A DNA stretch of 64,000 nucleotides from Begonia masoniana (GCA_022432975.1 CM039511.1:24915153-24979152), one strand, 5' to 3'; counted from the stretch's first letter, positions 30,974 to 42,925 are shown. Program-made: numbers and translations. The notes: a model not told the origin generated them from the sequence alone.

Positions 30974-33620
30974 GCGATGAACTGGGTAGAAGTTTGAAAA
31001 TCTATTGGGAGACACCTTAGACCTTCGTCATGCCATTAATATGTTTATGAGAATGTGTGTAGATGTAAAAGTGGTATATTTAGAATTTTGTAGAATTAGA
31101 AGTAATTATATTCGAGTGTCTAGCTTAAGTAAATTGTTAAGGGGATTTTGCAAATTGGAGATACTAATTGGTATTCGGTGGAGGAAGATTCTAACAAACT
31201 TTATGCGCCTAGCCTAAGTTAAGTGGGGTTAACAATGATAGGGACTATTGAGTGTTAAGAGGTATAGTTTGTTAGTATGACCCAAACTAGAGTCATAGAG
31301 AGGTGACAATTCTCGATGAATGCTCGAGAGTAGAATTATGGAGAGTATGAGTCGAGTCGTGTATGTGGCAATGATGAGTAGTTGTGGAGTGAATGATGAG
31401 CCATAGAAAGGTACTCAATTTCGGGGATTAAAAGTTAGAGATTTCTTTAGAGTTAGGAAACCAATAAATATTGAGGTATTAAAGGATCAAAGAAGATGCT
31501 AGGTGATATTCGTTAGGAAAAATGGTTGGAGCTTAGGGTATAGGTACTATATTAAGGGATTACTCATCCGAGGGTGAACGAGAATGTGTAAAAGTTTTCA
31601 ACCGGCATTGTATAGGAGAATTTAGGCGTGACAAGAAGGAGTGGACGTGCTGTGTTTTGGTGTTATTCGACCTAGGATTTGAGAGCCGAAAGTATATAGG
31701 TTTGGAATAACTGGGAATAACTTAGAAGCTTAGAGGTCTTGATTAAGTAGAGAAAAGTCTAACCTCTTGAATTAAGATAATGTTCTGAGGTTTAGTTTAA
31801 TGCGCACGATGTTAGGAGAAATGATGACTCGTCGAGTTAATAGGTAGGAGATTGAGATTTAGGGTGTTAATTGGGTTACAACAAGTTTACAAACAAGGAG
31901 GTTGTTGGGCGACTTGTTGTAAGATGAGTTAGGGGAATATTTAAACCGAATTAGAAGACTATAGAAAGTAGATTAGTTAGTAAATTTTGAAGAGAATCAT
32001 GAGGGAAATTAAATAATTGTCTTAGAGTTAAGAAACTTGGGAAGAAATTAGAAGTCATACACTATAGAAAGAGGAAGGTTAGAGTTCGAGGTCTGAACCT
32101 TAACTAATTAGTAGTGTAAGATCTGAGGAATTAGAGAATTTCAAATAAGAGGAATGAGAAATTGCACGAAAGTGTTTGAGTGATTTAGGGTTAATGTTAA
32201 GTTAGAAAGGTTATAGGTTCGACGCGTATGTAACGAAGTTGAAAATGTTGATGTCGTAAATAGATTCGAAGAGTGGATAAGCTTAAAAGTTGGTGAGCTT
32301 AAGAGTGAGCTGTGAGTGAGAACTCGAGTATTAGTAGAGGTTGGGAGATGTAAGCTAGAAGTGATGAGATTAGATAACTATGAGAGAGAGAGCCAGTAGA
32401 AATTGAATATTTCGTATGAAGTTGAAGAACTTAGAGAGTAAATTAAACATACGTTTGCACTATGTTAGTGGGTGAAGAGTAAGAAGTGAGGTAAGCCATT
32501 GATTCTTTAGATTTTCGTGTGAAACTGCGGTATTTAGAGAATATCATATAGAAGGAAACAAAGTTTACCCATTAAGGGTACTTCTGGAAGGCGGTGAATC
32601 AAGGAAAGTTTCAATTTTGAAATTCATAAGGTTGAAGTTAAAGTGAGTGTAGATCATTTAAGATATGTGGGTGATGAGTGTTGAGTGTAAAGTTGAGAAC
32701 AAGTTTGTTTAGACCTAAGAATTTGAGTGTTTGGTAATGACTGAAATTAGGAGTTAGACAAATTGAGCATAGTAAATGTCAGTACGAAGATTCTTTGAGG
32801 AAGAATTGATAGGTTTAATGAAATGTCATGCTTGTTCGAGGTATAAATTGTCTTGATTGGCTGATATAAGTAAGTGTAAGAGATAGAAGTGATCAGTTAG
32901 GTAGTGAGAATTCGGAATATGTGAATGATGTTAGAATGAAGTACGAGGTAAATAGGTGTAAGATATGATAGTAAGATAGAAGGGAATTTGAAATCTAGAA
33001 CTAAGGGTAAGAAGTTTACTCCGTCGGTTCTAGTGTTACGCTATTGAGATGGCTTTGGAGGTTTGAGGTTGTTTGATGGATACGTGTCTGAATTAGAAAA
33101 GGAAGTGACTAAGTGAACTTAGTTAGGAAGATTTAGGGCTGTGGATTACACGATAGGTATTTCAGCCAAATGATGTGCACTAATAGGGTTTAAGTTGAGA
33201 GTCTTCAAGGGGTCGAAGACAAATGGGCATTAAGGATATGTTGTACACCATTTAGAGTATTGTGTGAAGAGTTAGGAACGAGTTAGTCTTGATCTAAGAA
33301 TTTATAGAGGTTAGTAAAACTTGAGGTAAGAATTGTACTTATTAGTATCTTAGGATTACTCGATTGTGGTAGCATAGAGAGTCGTAGTGGTTTGTGCAAG
33401 TAGAAAAAGATGAACTTAGCTAGAGAAAAGATCGAGTTGAAAATTCAGTTAGAAGGATTTGAGAGTATGAATTAGATTATAGTTAGTGAACGTGTGAGTA
33501 TTCGGGTTAGAGCGTAACCGATAGATGAGTAAGGGTATTGGGTAGGTGAGATGAGATGAGTACATTGAGGAATAACAAGACCACAATTTTGAGGACAAAA
33601 TTTTTGTAAGGAGGGTGGAT
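30974..33620 (+). mobile_element. E5 internal region, decayed
   Basis: About 2.6 kb of AT-rich sequence with no long frame. Positions 31190-31390 align with E3 at 17750-17960. A gag remnant related to E3 16850-17010 lies near 33115-33260, close to the 3' end. The polypurine region AATTTTTGTAAGGAGGGTGG (33599-33618) precedes the 3' LTR. I see no protease, RT or integrase. Confidence 0.7.
33115..33260 (+). pseudogene. E5 gag fragment in an unexpected place
   Basis: GGAAGATTTAGGGC, GATAGGTATTTCAGCCAAAT and TTAAGTTGAGAGTCTTCAAG align with the gag segment of E3 (16848-16975), which is close to its primer site. Here it sits about 3.2 kb after the primer site and 0.4 kb before the 3' LTR. No frame is open. 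Confidence 0.5.
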
Positions 33621-35862
33621 TGTAACACCTTGGTTTTTTTTAAAAAGGAAAATGGAGAGAAAATAAAAGAATAATAAAGTAGGTTATTTTAATTAATTTA
33701 AAAGAAAAGTGAATGGTTTCTTAATTTAGGTTCGAATATTCCCAATAAAATTAAGCCGGAGGTTATAATTAAGAACGAGATTTAACGAAATTCGAAATGG
33801 TCGAAAACACGGGAGGGCAAAACGGTAAATGAGGATTAATTAATGGTTAGTTTTATTATTATTATTATTTAAAAAAAATATATAATAAAACGACAGAATG
33901 GCCGAAGCCATTCTGTCGTTCGCGAACGCCGAAGGCAGGGCAGCGAAGGGGAGAGGCGAAGGCGAGCGGGCCGTTTACTGCCAATTTCCGTGGTTTTCCT
34001 GCCAGACGACGGTGACGAGCAGACTCCGGCCCGTCTCCGGGCACAAGTCCGACGGGTAAGCCATTTTCGCCCTGTTTTTGCTCTGTTCAAGGCCGAGGGT
34101 GTGGAGCCAGTTTGAGCTTCGATCACCGGCGGTTTGTGGTTGTTTCCGGCGTGGGTTTGCCGACCCTTGGTCCGGCTTTCATCGCCTGGCCGTGATGAGC
34201 CTCGTTTGGGCGAAATTCAGTGAAGCCCGATTTGGGCATTTCGAGTTTGGTGATGTGTAGTCTCGAGATTTTGATTGTTTATGCTAATTGAGGGTGTGGG
34301 TGGTCGATTGGTGAGGAATTAGGCCAAAATTGATGGAAAATCGAAATGGGAAATTTTCCGGTTATAGGGCAGTTTGGGTTTTGCTGATTTTGACCTAGCT
34401 ACGGTCGTTTGTTTTAAAATTCCTTTTGGCAGGTTAAAATAGGTTATTAGAGGAGTACGTGGCCGCTGGAATCGTTCGATTCCGATATCCGATGCGAAAG
34501 TTATGCACATTTGAAGTTTTGGGTTGGTTTTTACCGAACCCAAATTAGTGGCCCATTATGTTAGATTTTAGTTGGGTTAGGCTAGAAATAGTAGTTTGAG
34601 AGTAATTGGTGGATGTAGGTTTGATTTTAATAAAGTTTGACTATTTGTCGTAGGTCGAGCCATAGGTGACGTGATATGCCAAACCCAGCGAGCTAGGACG
34701 CCAGGTAAGTAGTGGATGCGTGTTTGTTGCCTTCGGGCCTTCACCATAGAACGGTAGGGATTGTTTGTTTGTTTGCTATGTTTTAAATTCGTGGCATGTA
34801 TCGTGTGTCATGCATCATTGTTTTCTAAATTACGAAACCACGTGTTTTGCATGCTTGAGTGGTGAGAATGAAACGAAAAGATAAGAATTGATTGCAACGT
34901 GGTCTCGGAGTAGAATAGCTTCGTCGGGCTAGTGGCTCGTTGAGCACCCCGCGAGGGATTCTATTCCAGATGCTATGCTAATGTACGTAATGTGTCGTGA
35001 GTATGAATGCCTCGACCTGTTCGTGCTTGAAGGCACAATGAGGATTCTACGATCGATTGGGGGAGATTCTGTTGGCCGTCCTAGACTGTGTTGGGACGTG
35101 TCCCTCTGGTCTAGCTCCGTGGATTAAGGTGTGGCTGTCTTGGACTATGTGGGGGCGTGTGCCTACTTGATTCACCTGAAAGTGAAAGATAAATGCAACC
35201 GAAATGAAAAGAAACAACAGAGTGTATAGAAACTACATGTTAGGGTTGAGTCGAGCATTTAGTGTGTTGTTGTGCATTATTTCCCTACTTGCTAAGCGTT
35301 AGGCTTACTTTTGTGTTCTATGGTGTAGGTGGCGAGTATTATCCTGGTGAGGTAAATAGGACAGCTGAGGACTAGGCTGCAGTCGGAGGAGTTCGGGGCA
35401 TGCCGGTGCAGGCAGTTGTCGGGGCGCCTCGACCATGGTCTTCGGAGGATGGGTGTTTTGTATTTTGGTAGTATTATAAATGTGTATTTGTTGTATATAG
35501 TCATAGTTAAGGGTGATGTGTCGCCCTACATTGTGGTTTTTCTTCATTCTGGTTGATTGTTGGGGATTAGGAATATTCTGGATTGGGTTTTATGCAGGTA
35601 TTTAGCATTTTGGAGGCGCCATTTACAGGCGTTACTTTGCCGAAATTTTCAGGAAGGACGCCGTGGTGCTTAATGGTTAGGAGTAAGGGAATTAGTGCGT
35701 CTAGGCAGCTAGGTATGACGTAAGAGAGTGTCGAGAGACTTAGCTTTACATTCAGTTGTGTCAGTTTAGTTTTATGTTTTGGGGTTTAAAAAATTTATGT
35801 TTTAACAAGGGACTGGTTAGCTAAGTAGCGCACCGAGCCAGGGTGGGTTCGGGGGCGTTACA
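33621..35862 (+). mobile_element. E5 3' LTR (2.24 kb)
   Basis: TGTAACACCT...GGGGGCGTTACA, matching 27708-29954. It is followed by TGAGT (35863-35867), the same 5 bp as 27703-27707, and then E3 body. Confidence 0.95.
33891..33928 (+). repeat. Inverted repeat in the E5 3' LTR
   Basis: 12-bp perfect arms CGACAGAATGGC/GCCATTCTGTCG around a 4-nt loop (33891-33918), overlapping the palindrome CGTTCGCGAACG (33917-33928). Confidence 0.8.
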
Positions 35863-35867
35863 TGAGT
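35863..35867. other. Target-site duplication of E5, right copy
   Basis: TGAGT, identical to 27703-27707. Confidence 0.93.
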
Positions 35868-36961
35868 GGTTGAGTGTTAGAGTACGTCATTAGAGTGATT
35901 AGAAAATTGGAGACCAAGGAGTTGTCACCACCCGGTAGATGATTAAGACTATAAGGGAACTGAAGTGGGTGTTGCGGGCGTAGTTATGAGAAAAATATTG
36001 AAGTGTGTAATTAGGAGAATATAGTCTGGGAGATATAAGTTTGGAATAGATATAGAAATCAAATTTTTGCAGACGCGTTCTTAAATCGTTAGACTTTAAC
36101 TTGCTACCGAAGAACGGAGGGATTTAGATGATCGAAGGAATGTTGGGAACGTTACGTTTGAGTGTATACTGAAGTTAATAATAAGGGTATCAACTAGAAG
36201 GAATATGCGCAAAGATTAGTGGAAGACCTTTGTGAGGAGATTGATATACTGAATATTCGAGTGAAAAGTTAAAGGAGTGAGTTGCTGATAAAGAGGAATG
36301 AAGTAAAGATTTAGTTACAAGAATAACGGGTTGACAGGTGGTTTCGTAAGGTGATTGGTGATGGGATAGAATATTCTGGTAAAAAGGTGAGTATGTGGAA
36401 GAGATGAATTAGGATAGGTCGGGAAAAAGAATTGGGTATAAGGAAAGGTAAAAAGAGGAAATTGTAATTGATGAAAATTGAAGAGAAATGATGCTAAGGC
36501 GAAGTAGGATTAACGAAAATATGTCGAGACATAATTGGAAATTGTATCGTAAGAAAGTTATATGATGAGAGAAGTGATTAAAGGAAATTGAAGAAGAGGA
36601 ATGATAACAAGGGGGGAAAAGTAAGTAGATGCTGAGTTACAATCATGAGGTGAGAAGATCCGAAGATGCGTAATGTTAGCAAAAATGAACGGGTTATTCG
36701 GCATTAGCAACTTGGAGTAGAGGGATTTATGAGGAGTATAACGAAGGGAGTTATCCGCAACCGTGGAATATTGGTTGATAGGTGTAGTTCTCTTAGATTA
36801 GCCAGACATTAGAGGAGATTCCACTTGTAAAGGTGTTAGGGCGCAACCACAATGTGGAAAAGACAACTTGAGAGCGACAACAAAATATGATGAGTTGGTA
36901 CCCTAAGCTCTTTGGTTAAGCAAATTTTGGGGACAAAATTTTTTTTTTAAGGAGGTTTGAA
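35868..36961 (+). mobile_element. E3 internal region, 3' part
   Basis: Mostly unreadable. Near 36835-36935 a chromodomain-tail remnant can be read (RNHNVEKTT, stop, ERQQNMMSWYPKLF), like the last residues of E1 and E4 pol; the Trp codon has become TGA. The family end AATTTTGGGGACAAAATT and an AAGGAGG tract precede the 3' LTR. RT and integrase are missing, so E3 kept only the two ends of its coding region. Confidence 0.75.
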
Positions 36962-37216
36962 TGTAACACAAGAGAATTTATCTCTAACGTGAATTACCTT
37001 AGATTAATTAAGTTATGAAAGCCTAACATTGATTCTAGAATTATCTTAAGCCATTGGGTTAGAAAGAAATGGTTGGAGAGAAAACAAGAGATTGAGGAGG
37101 TGGTTAGGTGAAATTGTTGTTTTTTTTATCAAAAGATGGGAAATAGAAAAGAAGAAGAGGGAAGGAGGAGGGTCTTCCACATTGGAAAAGAGAAGATGAG
37201 GGGATTGGGTTGGTTT

Positions 37217-37224
37217 TATAAATA
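37217..37224 (+). promoter_or_regulatory. Possible TATA box of the E3 LTR
   Basis: TATAAATA about 255 bp into the LTR, upstream of a CT-rich stretch (CTTCTCCTTCCTCCCCCTTC, 37310-37330). Confidence 0.45.
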
Positions 37225-37798
37225 ATATTTGTTTGGGGGTAAAATTTTAGTAAGGAAAAATTGGAGTTTAAAAAAGTAGAAGGTGAAGGAGTAAAAGACA
37301 AGTTCAATTGTCTTCTCCTTCCTCCCCCTTCATGGCAGCCATGGGAGAGTTTCCACTTCCTCCTTTCTTCAAATTTCATCAAAGATTAAGGTTAGTTTGG
37401 ATGAGTTTTGGTTATTTATGCATACCTTGGTGATTTTATACAATTGTAGTGTGTTTTTGGGTGGGTTTTGGTGGAGTTTGGGAAACCCTAATGGGGATTC
37501 CAAAAATCCCCTTTCCTTGATGAGTTTTTCTTAATATTTGGTGGTTTAGACCTTAGATAGGGTGGTTTAGGTTGATAGTATAGATAGATTTGGTTGATTT
37601 TGTGGGAAAATCAATTTTGGAACAAAGTGTCGTCGGTTCTGTTTTTATGGAACCTGATCGGCCATGATGGTTGGTTAGTAAAATAAATTGTGGCATTGGA
37701 TAGTAGTCATGTAGAGGTTTATGGAATGGGTAGGATCATTCAAACCTGATGAAAAATGAGTAAGTTATGACCGATTGAAGTTTGAACAGTGAAAAAGA

Positions 37799-37820
37799 GG
37801 GGGGGGGGGGGGGGGGGGGG
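37799..37820 (+). repeat. Run of 22 G
   Basis: An uninterrupted G homopolymer in the E3 3' LTR. The E3 5' LTR lacks this part in the window, so it cannot be compared. It could form a quadruplex or be a length error in the assembly. Confidence 0.9.
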
Positions 37821-37991
37821 ATTTCGGGATTTTGGTGTAATGCTTTAAAATTTGATTAGTTTGTTGCTAGGATTTGAGTATGTATCCCTTAAATTACTTT
37901 TATGGTTTCTAAGTAAATTTCATGAATGTGTTAGGTTAACGAATGAGCAATTGGCACGGCCAAAGAGAGTAAGTATGTTACGGAGATCTAG

Positions 37992-38730
37992 GTAAGTAGA
38001 GGATGTTTGTGTTTTGCCTTTGGGCCTACACCATTGAACGGTAGGGTTGTTTGATTGTTTGTTTGTTGAGTTGTGTTGTGTTGTGGTTGAGCATTTTTGT
38101 GGGCATGTATCATGGTTTTTGAACTACGAAAAATGAGTTTTTAGCATGTTTTGAAATGTGAGCATGAAACGTAAAAAGATAAGAAGATTTGCAACGTGGT
38201 CTCGAGTAGAGCTGCCTCATTGAGAGATGTACATGTGGTGCGATCAGGTCCAACGTATCGGGTAGATCGTAGTCACGTGGCAGTGTGGGACACCGCACGA
38301 TCGGGCCCAACGTAGTGGGTGGGTCATTACTTAGTGCTGGGGTGTAGCACCTCGAGAGGGTCTCTGCGAGAGATGCACCGCTGAAAATACGTAAGATATC
38401 ATGAGTATGAATGCCTCGTCGTTAACGTGCTAGAGAAAGCACTAGAGGGTTCTATGATCAATGTTGGGAGGAGATCGTGTATGGTCGTCCAATGGGTGGG
38501 GCCCGGATGTGTGCTTCCGATCTTGCTCTATTGGGTCAAGGTGTGGCCATCCTAGATGGTTATAGGATGAGAGCCTACTTGATCCACATGGCTAAGTGAA
38601 AGATTAATGAAACGAAAACAACAGAGCGTGTAGAAATTGCATGTGTTAGGGGTTAAGTATGCATTGTTTTTAAATTTATTATTCCCTACTTGCTAAGCAT
38701 TAGGCCTACGTTTTGAGTTCTATGGTGTAG
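37992..38730 (+). other. Candidate LTR intron, E3
   Basis: Donor GATCTAG/GTAAGTAG, acceptor ATGGTGTAG/GTGACGACG, with GCTAAGCATTAGGCCTAC before the acceptor. The homologous E2 insertion point (38509) lies inside it. Confidence 0.42.
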
Positions 38731-39295
38731 GTGACGACGAGCTCTCAGGTGAGATCTATGAGCAAGGCCAGGATTAAGATGTAGTTGGTGACGCATTTTG
38801 TATGCCAGTGCGGGCAGCTTGTTGGGGTGCCTTGACCATGGATTAAAATGTGTGGTAGGTCTTTGAAGAGACTTTAGATTGTAAATAGGTTACGATACTT
38901 GAACCTTTTGGTGTGTATTTGTGGGATTTTGTTGTATAATGGGTTGTTTTCAGGTTTTGGTTTTTAAACAATCAACCGTTGTGCTGCTCGAATTTTTAAA
39001 AAGAAAAGTATTTGTTTTCACTAATTTTTACGCTTCCGTTTACATTTTTGAGTTGTGTTTTTGGGGTTTTAACGTGTCGAGGGGTGGAAAATATTGAAAG
39101 GTGGTTTAGGTATGTTTTTAGGTGAAATGTAGGGGTCAGAAGTGAAGAAAATTTGAAAATGTGGAAAAAAAAGTCCAGGGAGGCACGCTGGTGCCGGGCT
39201 GAAGGTGCGCAGGAGCAGGAGGTGGCGCGCAAGTGTGGGCGCATTGTGCGCAGCAGGCGCACAGTGCGCGCTGCTGGGGCGCGCGCAGTGCCCAT

Positions 39296-39373
39296 CACCG
39301 ATCGATCGGTGATCGATCGGGTGAAACAAGGGCATTGCCGATCGATCGGCATGAACTGCCGATCGATCGCCCC
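39296..39373 (+). repeat. LTR hairpin cassette, E3 3' copy
   Basis: Perfect palindromes CACCGATCGATCGGTG (39296-39311) and TGCCGATCGATCGGCA (39336-39351), with a further GATCGATCGG and a third CCGATCGATCGC core alongside. Better preserved than the 5' copy. Confidence 0.8.
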
Positions 39374-40193
39374 TGGCACGCAAGGTTTCACGTGCGGTGC
39401 GTGCAGCGACAGCGCGGGGGGCGCATGCTTCCTTGGCAACGCACACGTGCGGCACTCTTGTGCCCCAACAGAATATTTTTTTTTTAATTTTTCATTTTCG
39501 AATATGTTTTAACCCGATCTTTTCTGACGTCTTTTGTACATATTTTACGAACGTTTTCCACCTATTTTCAAGTATTTGAAAAACCTGAAAACTGAGTCAA
39601 AATTTTATCAAAAAATTATTTAATCATCGTTTAACGATTTGTAAGAGCGAGCAAAGTAGCGACCCGAAGTCAGGGGAAAACCCGGGGTGTTACATCTTCC
39701 TCCTTCACGGCGTTGCTTCCTTCGGCCGATTCATCTCTTGTTTTCCAGTGATTTCTCTTCCAGTTTTCTTCTGCAATCAAGCCCTAGGTAAGTTTAGAGC
39801 ATTGTACACGTATAGTTTTTCCGTTTTAGGATTGTATTTCGTTAGGGTTTGATTAGGTTTTTACGAGAGAAATTATCGGTTTAAGTTAGAAATTGACTTG
39901 GTTATTAATTGATGGTTATTAATGATGTATTGATGGTGGTTGTTAATAATGGATTGGAACTTGGTGGTTGGATGGTGTAAAAGCCATTAATGCTAGGTTT
40001 CAGGATTTGTGAGTGCGAATTGCTCGATAGAATGCCCGAAAGAAGTAAATTAGAGTTTTAGGAAAATTGCCTTAGCTAGGAGTTTTGTTTTGTTTTAGAA
40101 ACGATTTATGTAAAGTCGATTCTAATGACGTATTGTGAAATGTCTTAGGTAACCCAAGCTTAAGGACGGTGCTCGGCTCTCTATGGACACCAG

Positions 40194-40714
40194 GTAAGTG
40201 AGTGTTAGGTTTCTGGCCCTTAAGGCCCTACGTCGTATCGATGCTAGGATATAAGTATGATGATGATGTTTAATGGTTGTAGGGTTCTTGGTGGGTCGGG
40301 CAGCCTAGGATAGAAGGTTAGCTATTAGTTAAGTGTTTTGTTCGCCTACGGGCTATGGATGTTTAAGAATCGTTTTTGATGAATGTTTACGTGTAATTCC
40401 TTCATTCATCATGTTTTTTCGAATAGAGTATACAAAATGTTTTATAAGCATGTTTTCAAGAAAAGTGAAGTAAGGAACGAAAATGAATTCATGTGATATG
40501 TTATGTGTTCTCACGGGGCAAGTCATTGTTCTCAAGGGGCAAGTCATGGTTCTTACGAGGCAAGTATGTGGTCTACTGAGTAGACGATTGTGTTAATGTT
40601 AAAGAAATGAAATGAAACGAACATGTTTTACGAAAGTCATGCATTTATGTAAATGTTATGTTTAGTGTACTCTTTACTAAGCATTAGGCTTACTATTTAA
40701 ATCGTATGATGGAG
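40194..40714 (+). other. Candidate LTR intron, E6
   Basis: Donor ACACCAG/GTAAGTG, acceptor TATGATGGAG/GTGATG, with TACTAAGCATTAGGCTTA before the acceptor. A second donor-like CCCTAG/GTAAGT lies at 39788. Confidence 0.42.
40503..40566 (+). repeat. Short LTR minisatellite, E6
   Basis: About three units of the type GTTCTCACGGGGCAAGTCAT, related to the 23-bp repeat of E4 at the same place in the LTR. Confidence 0.75.
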
Positions 40715-41221
40715 GTGATGAGATCGAAGGTGACGAACCTCCTCTTGATGATAAAGCGTACGTGGTCGACGGTGCTCGTGGTGACAGGATGTGTTTTGGC
40801 ATGGCTTACCGACCCGTGGGTGTGCTCCGAGCTATTTTTGATAAACGTAGGTGTGTTTGGTAGATATAGGATTTACTGGATGTGATTTTGGATTGTATAG
40901 CGAATTGGCTTGGAGATACATTGTTTTGGATATTTCTTTATGAATGGGTTCTCTTTTGGAGCGTTTTTTTTTTGTAGGTCTACCACTTTGTGTTTTGATG
41001 TGGATGGAATGTTTGAGATATTGAGTTGGATTTGAGGGATTAGGAATGAGAAATTGTGGATTAATGTGTGGTTTATAAGGTGGAGATGGATGGATGAATT
41101 GAGGTATTTATATTGATGTATTTTTAGGTGAAAAGGTGAAGAAAATGACAAGAGAATGGAGAAGAGAAGGAATGAGGCGCGCAGGGCGTGCAACCTATGC
41201 TCGCAAGGCGGCCAGGAAGGC

Positions 41222-41363
41222 GAGCAGGGTGTGCGATAGGCGCGCTGCCCTGCTCAGCCGATCGATCAGCGCCCGTATGGCCGATCGATCGGCGAAATGA
41301 CTAATTTTGGTGAAAAATCCAGAGAGTTCGCCGATCGATTGGCCAGGCACCCGATCGATCGAT
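41222..41363 (+). repeat. LTR hairpin cassette, E6
   Basis: Stem GAGCAGGG/CCCTGCTC (41222-41255), palindrome GCCGATCGATCGGC (41280-41293) and partial copies of the same core at 41258 and 41351. Confidence 0.7.
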
Positions 41364-41723
41364 TTTTGCAGGGCGCACGCGCGGTTGGTTGGCACGGCGT
41401 GCATGGCACGGGCTCGCGCAGCACGGGCGCGCACAGCATGGGCACACAGGGGGCTCGCCGAAGGTAGGGCGCGCCCCACTTCTAAGCCCTTCATGTGTTT
41501 TTGGGTCCTAATTTTAATATGGTGTTTTTCGACCCTAAACGAGTCTCTTGACGTACATTTTAAGTTAGACCATAAATGTCGATAGAGGAGAATCGATTGT
41601 CCTAGTCCGTTCTTTAATGTGTCAAGTAGAAAAATGAAAAATTTTATGTCAACAGACGAGAACTAGGTGGAAAGTAAGTCACGGCAAGGCCGTGGCGGCC
41701 TTGACGGGGTCAGGGTCGTCACA

Positions 41724-42218
41724 TGAACATCCTCGTTATCTGAAAAATATGAATATCTACGAAATGAGCCATTGGTCCAGTAAATAAATCTAACGACTAA
41801 AATTGTTAGCCCAAACCCTATCCACACTATCCAGGCCCATATGTCATCCTCCACTTAATCATGATTATTTTGAAATCATCTTAAATCAAATATGTTTTAA
41901 TTTGAAATCCATGCCGTTTATATAAAAATGCATGTAAGTTCGTAATTCGAACTATTTAAAATCTATCAATCACGTTTTAAAATTGTTTTCAGCAAATAGA
42001 TAAATCCAATGCATTTAAATAAACCTGCATGATTCAAAACCATCCAACCACAATTTTAAAATCATTATCAGCAATTAAATAAATCAGATACAATTAAAAT
42101 AATGATGTAGGATTAAAACTATTTTTTCTTTCACATTTCCAAAACAGTAGTTTTTAATATTCAAATTGATACGTCAAAAATGCGATCTACTCTTGTTGAT
42201 GAGAGGTTGTTACACCCC
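41724..42218. other. Unassigned AT-rich segment with an imperfect duplication
   Basis: No gene seen. Two diverged units of about 77 bp lie head to tail at 41960-42115 (shared TTTTAAAATTGTTTTCAGCAA-like core). On the minus strand it starts TGTAACAACC at 42212, so it may be part of another LTR in minus orientation. I cannot prove that. Confidence 0.4.
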
Positions 42219-42925
42219 TGCTGAATGTTCTATCTTCAGAGAAGAGGTAGAGAAGTGAGCAATAATGATGGAATCCACTACACTCATGAAAATGGAAGCC
42301 AACACAATGCACACTCTCGGATACGACTCACCGAGAAAATACGTAGACTTGATGCCGAAAGCTTTAAGGTTTGTAATGAAGAAGAACTTCAATTTTCTAT
42401 TCAAAATGTGCTCCCTCTCAGCAGCCATAAGGGTGGTTTAAATAACATTGTCATTTACAAAATTAGGGTTTAAAGTTCCGCCAACAAAAGAGAAACAAAA
42501 CAAGGTTCAATCAGCCAAGTGTGTGTAGCCGAGTACAACATGTGTTGCAAATTTTGTCAAACTCGTCCTTCTCTCCAAAGGTCACTTTTAAGTGGTCCCT
42601 TCTTCTACAAAACACAGCTATAAGGAGCCTCTAATGCAAATATGTTTGGCCATCACAAGTATGTAAGATGAACTACTAAAGACTAAGAGAAAATAAACTA
42701 AACTTTCAGTTACATCACTTTGCTCCAAGGAAGACATTGGTTCATTCTTCAAGCTCGGTTCAGACTTGAAGTTGCTCTCATGTCAACAAGTGAAATGACT
42801 TTTCCTTGTCTTGTGTGTTTGGCTCTAACTCCAATTAGTCTCCAAATGTATTACCTACAAAATGAGCACACAGGTTAGTTAAAGCTTTGGTCCATGACCA
42901 AGTGGTTGCTCCCCTTCGCACATCA
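42219..42925 (-). mobile_element. LTR of a minus-strand CRM-like element
   Basis: On the minus strand it starts TGATGTGCGAAGG within the pol tail frame and ends ATTCAGCA, about 707 bp. A TATTTAAACC site near 42440 could be its TATA box, followed by GGCTGCTGAGAGGGAGC. The start resembles the TGATGTG and TGATATG starts of E8 and E7. The minus-strand frame at 42210-42428 lies in this LTR and I do not regard it as a gene. Confidence 0.65.

Larger units (their letters stand above)
36962..39694 (+). mobile_element. E3 3' LTR (2.73 kb)
   Basis: Starts TGTAACACAAG and ends GGGGTGTTACA; its last part matches 15227-16377. TATAAATA at 37217-37224 and a CT-rich tract about 90 bp on suggest a promoter. 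At 39695 the sequence changes to the E6 LTR. Confidence 0.92.
39695..41723 (+). mobile_element. E6 LTR, 3' part (solo or 3' LTR)
   Basis: E3 is inserted in this LTR near its CT-rich start. The sequence follows the Tekay-like LTR plan (CCCTAG/GTAAGT, splice-like sites, minisatellite, palindromes) and is closest in layout to E4 and E2. It ends GGGTCGTCACA. No primer-binding site follows, so it is a 3' or solo LTR. Its 5' end is left of the window. Confidence 0.85.

Noticed and set aside
41724..42218. Host gene or promoter between the two repeat blocks
   Set aside because: No frame, splice pattern or motif; an imperfect duplication and a TGTAAC start on the minus strand suggest another repeat.
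42210..42428. Minus-strand frame MAAEREHILNRK...
   Set aside because: It lies in the LTR of the minus-strand CRM-like element, after its TATA-like site, and shows no known domain.
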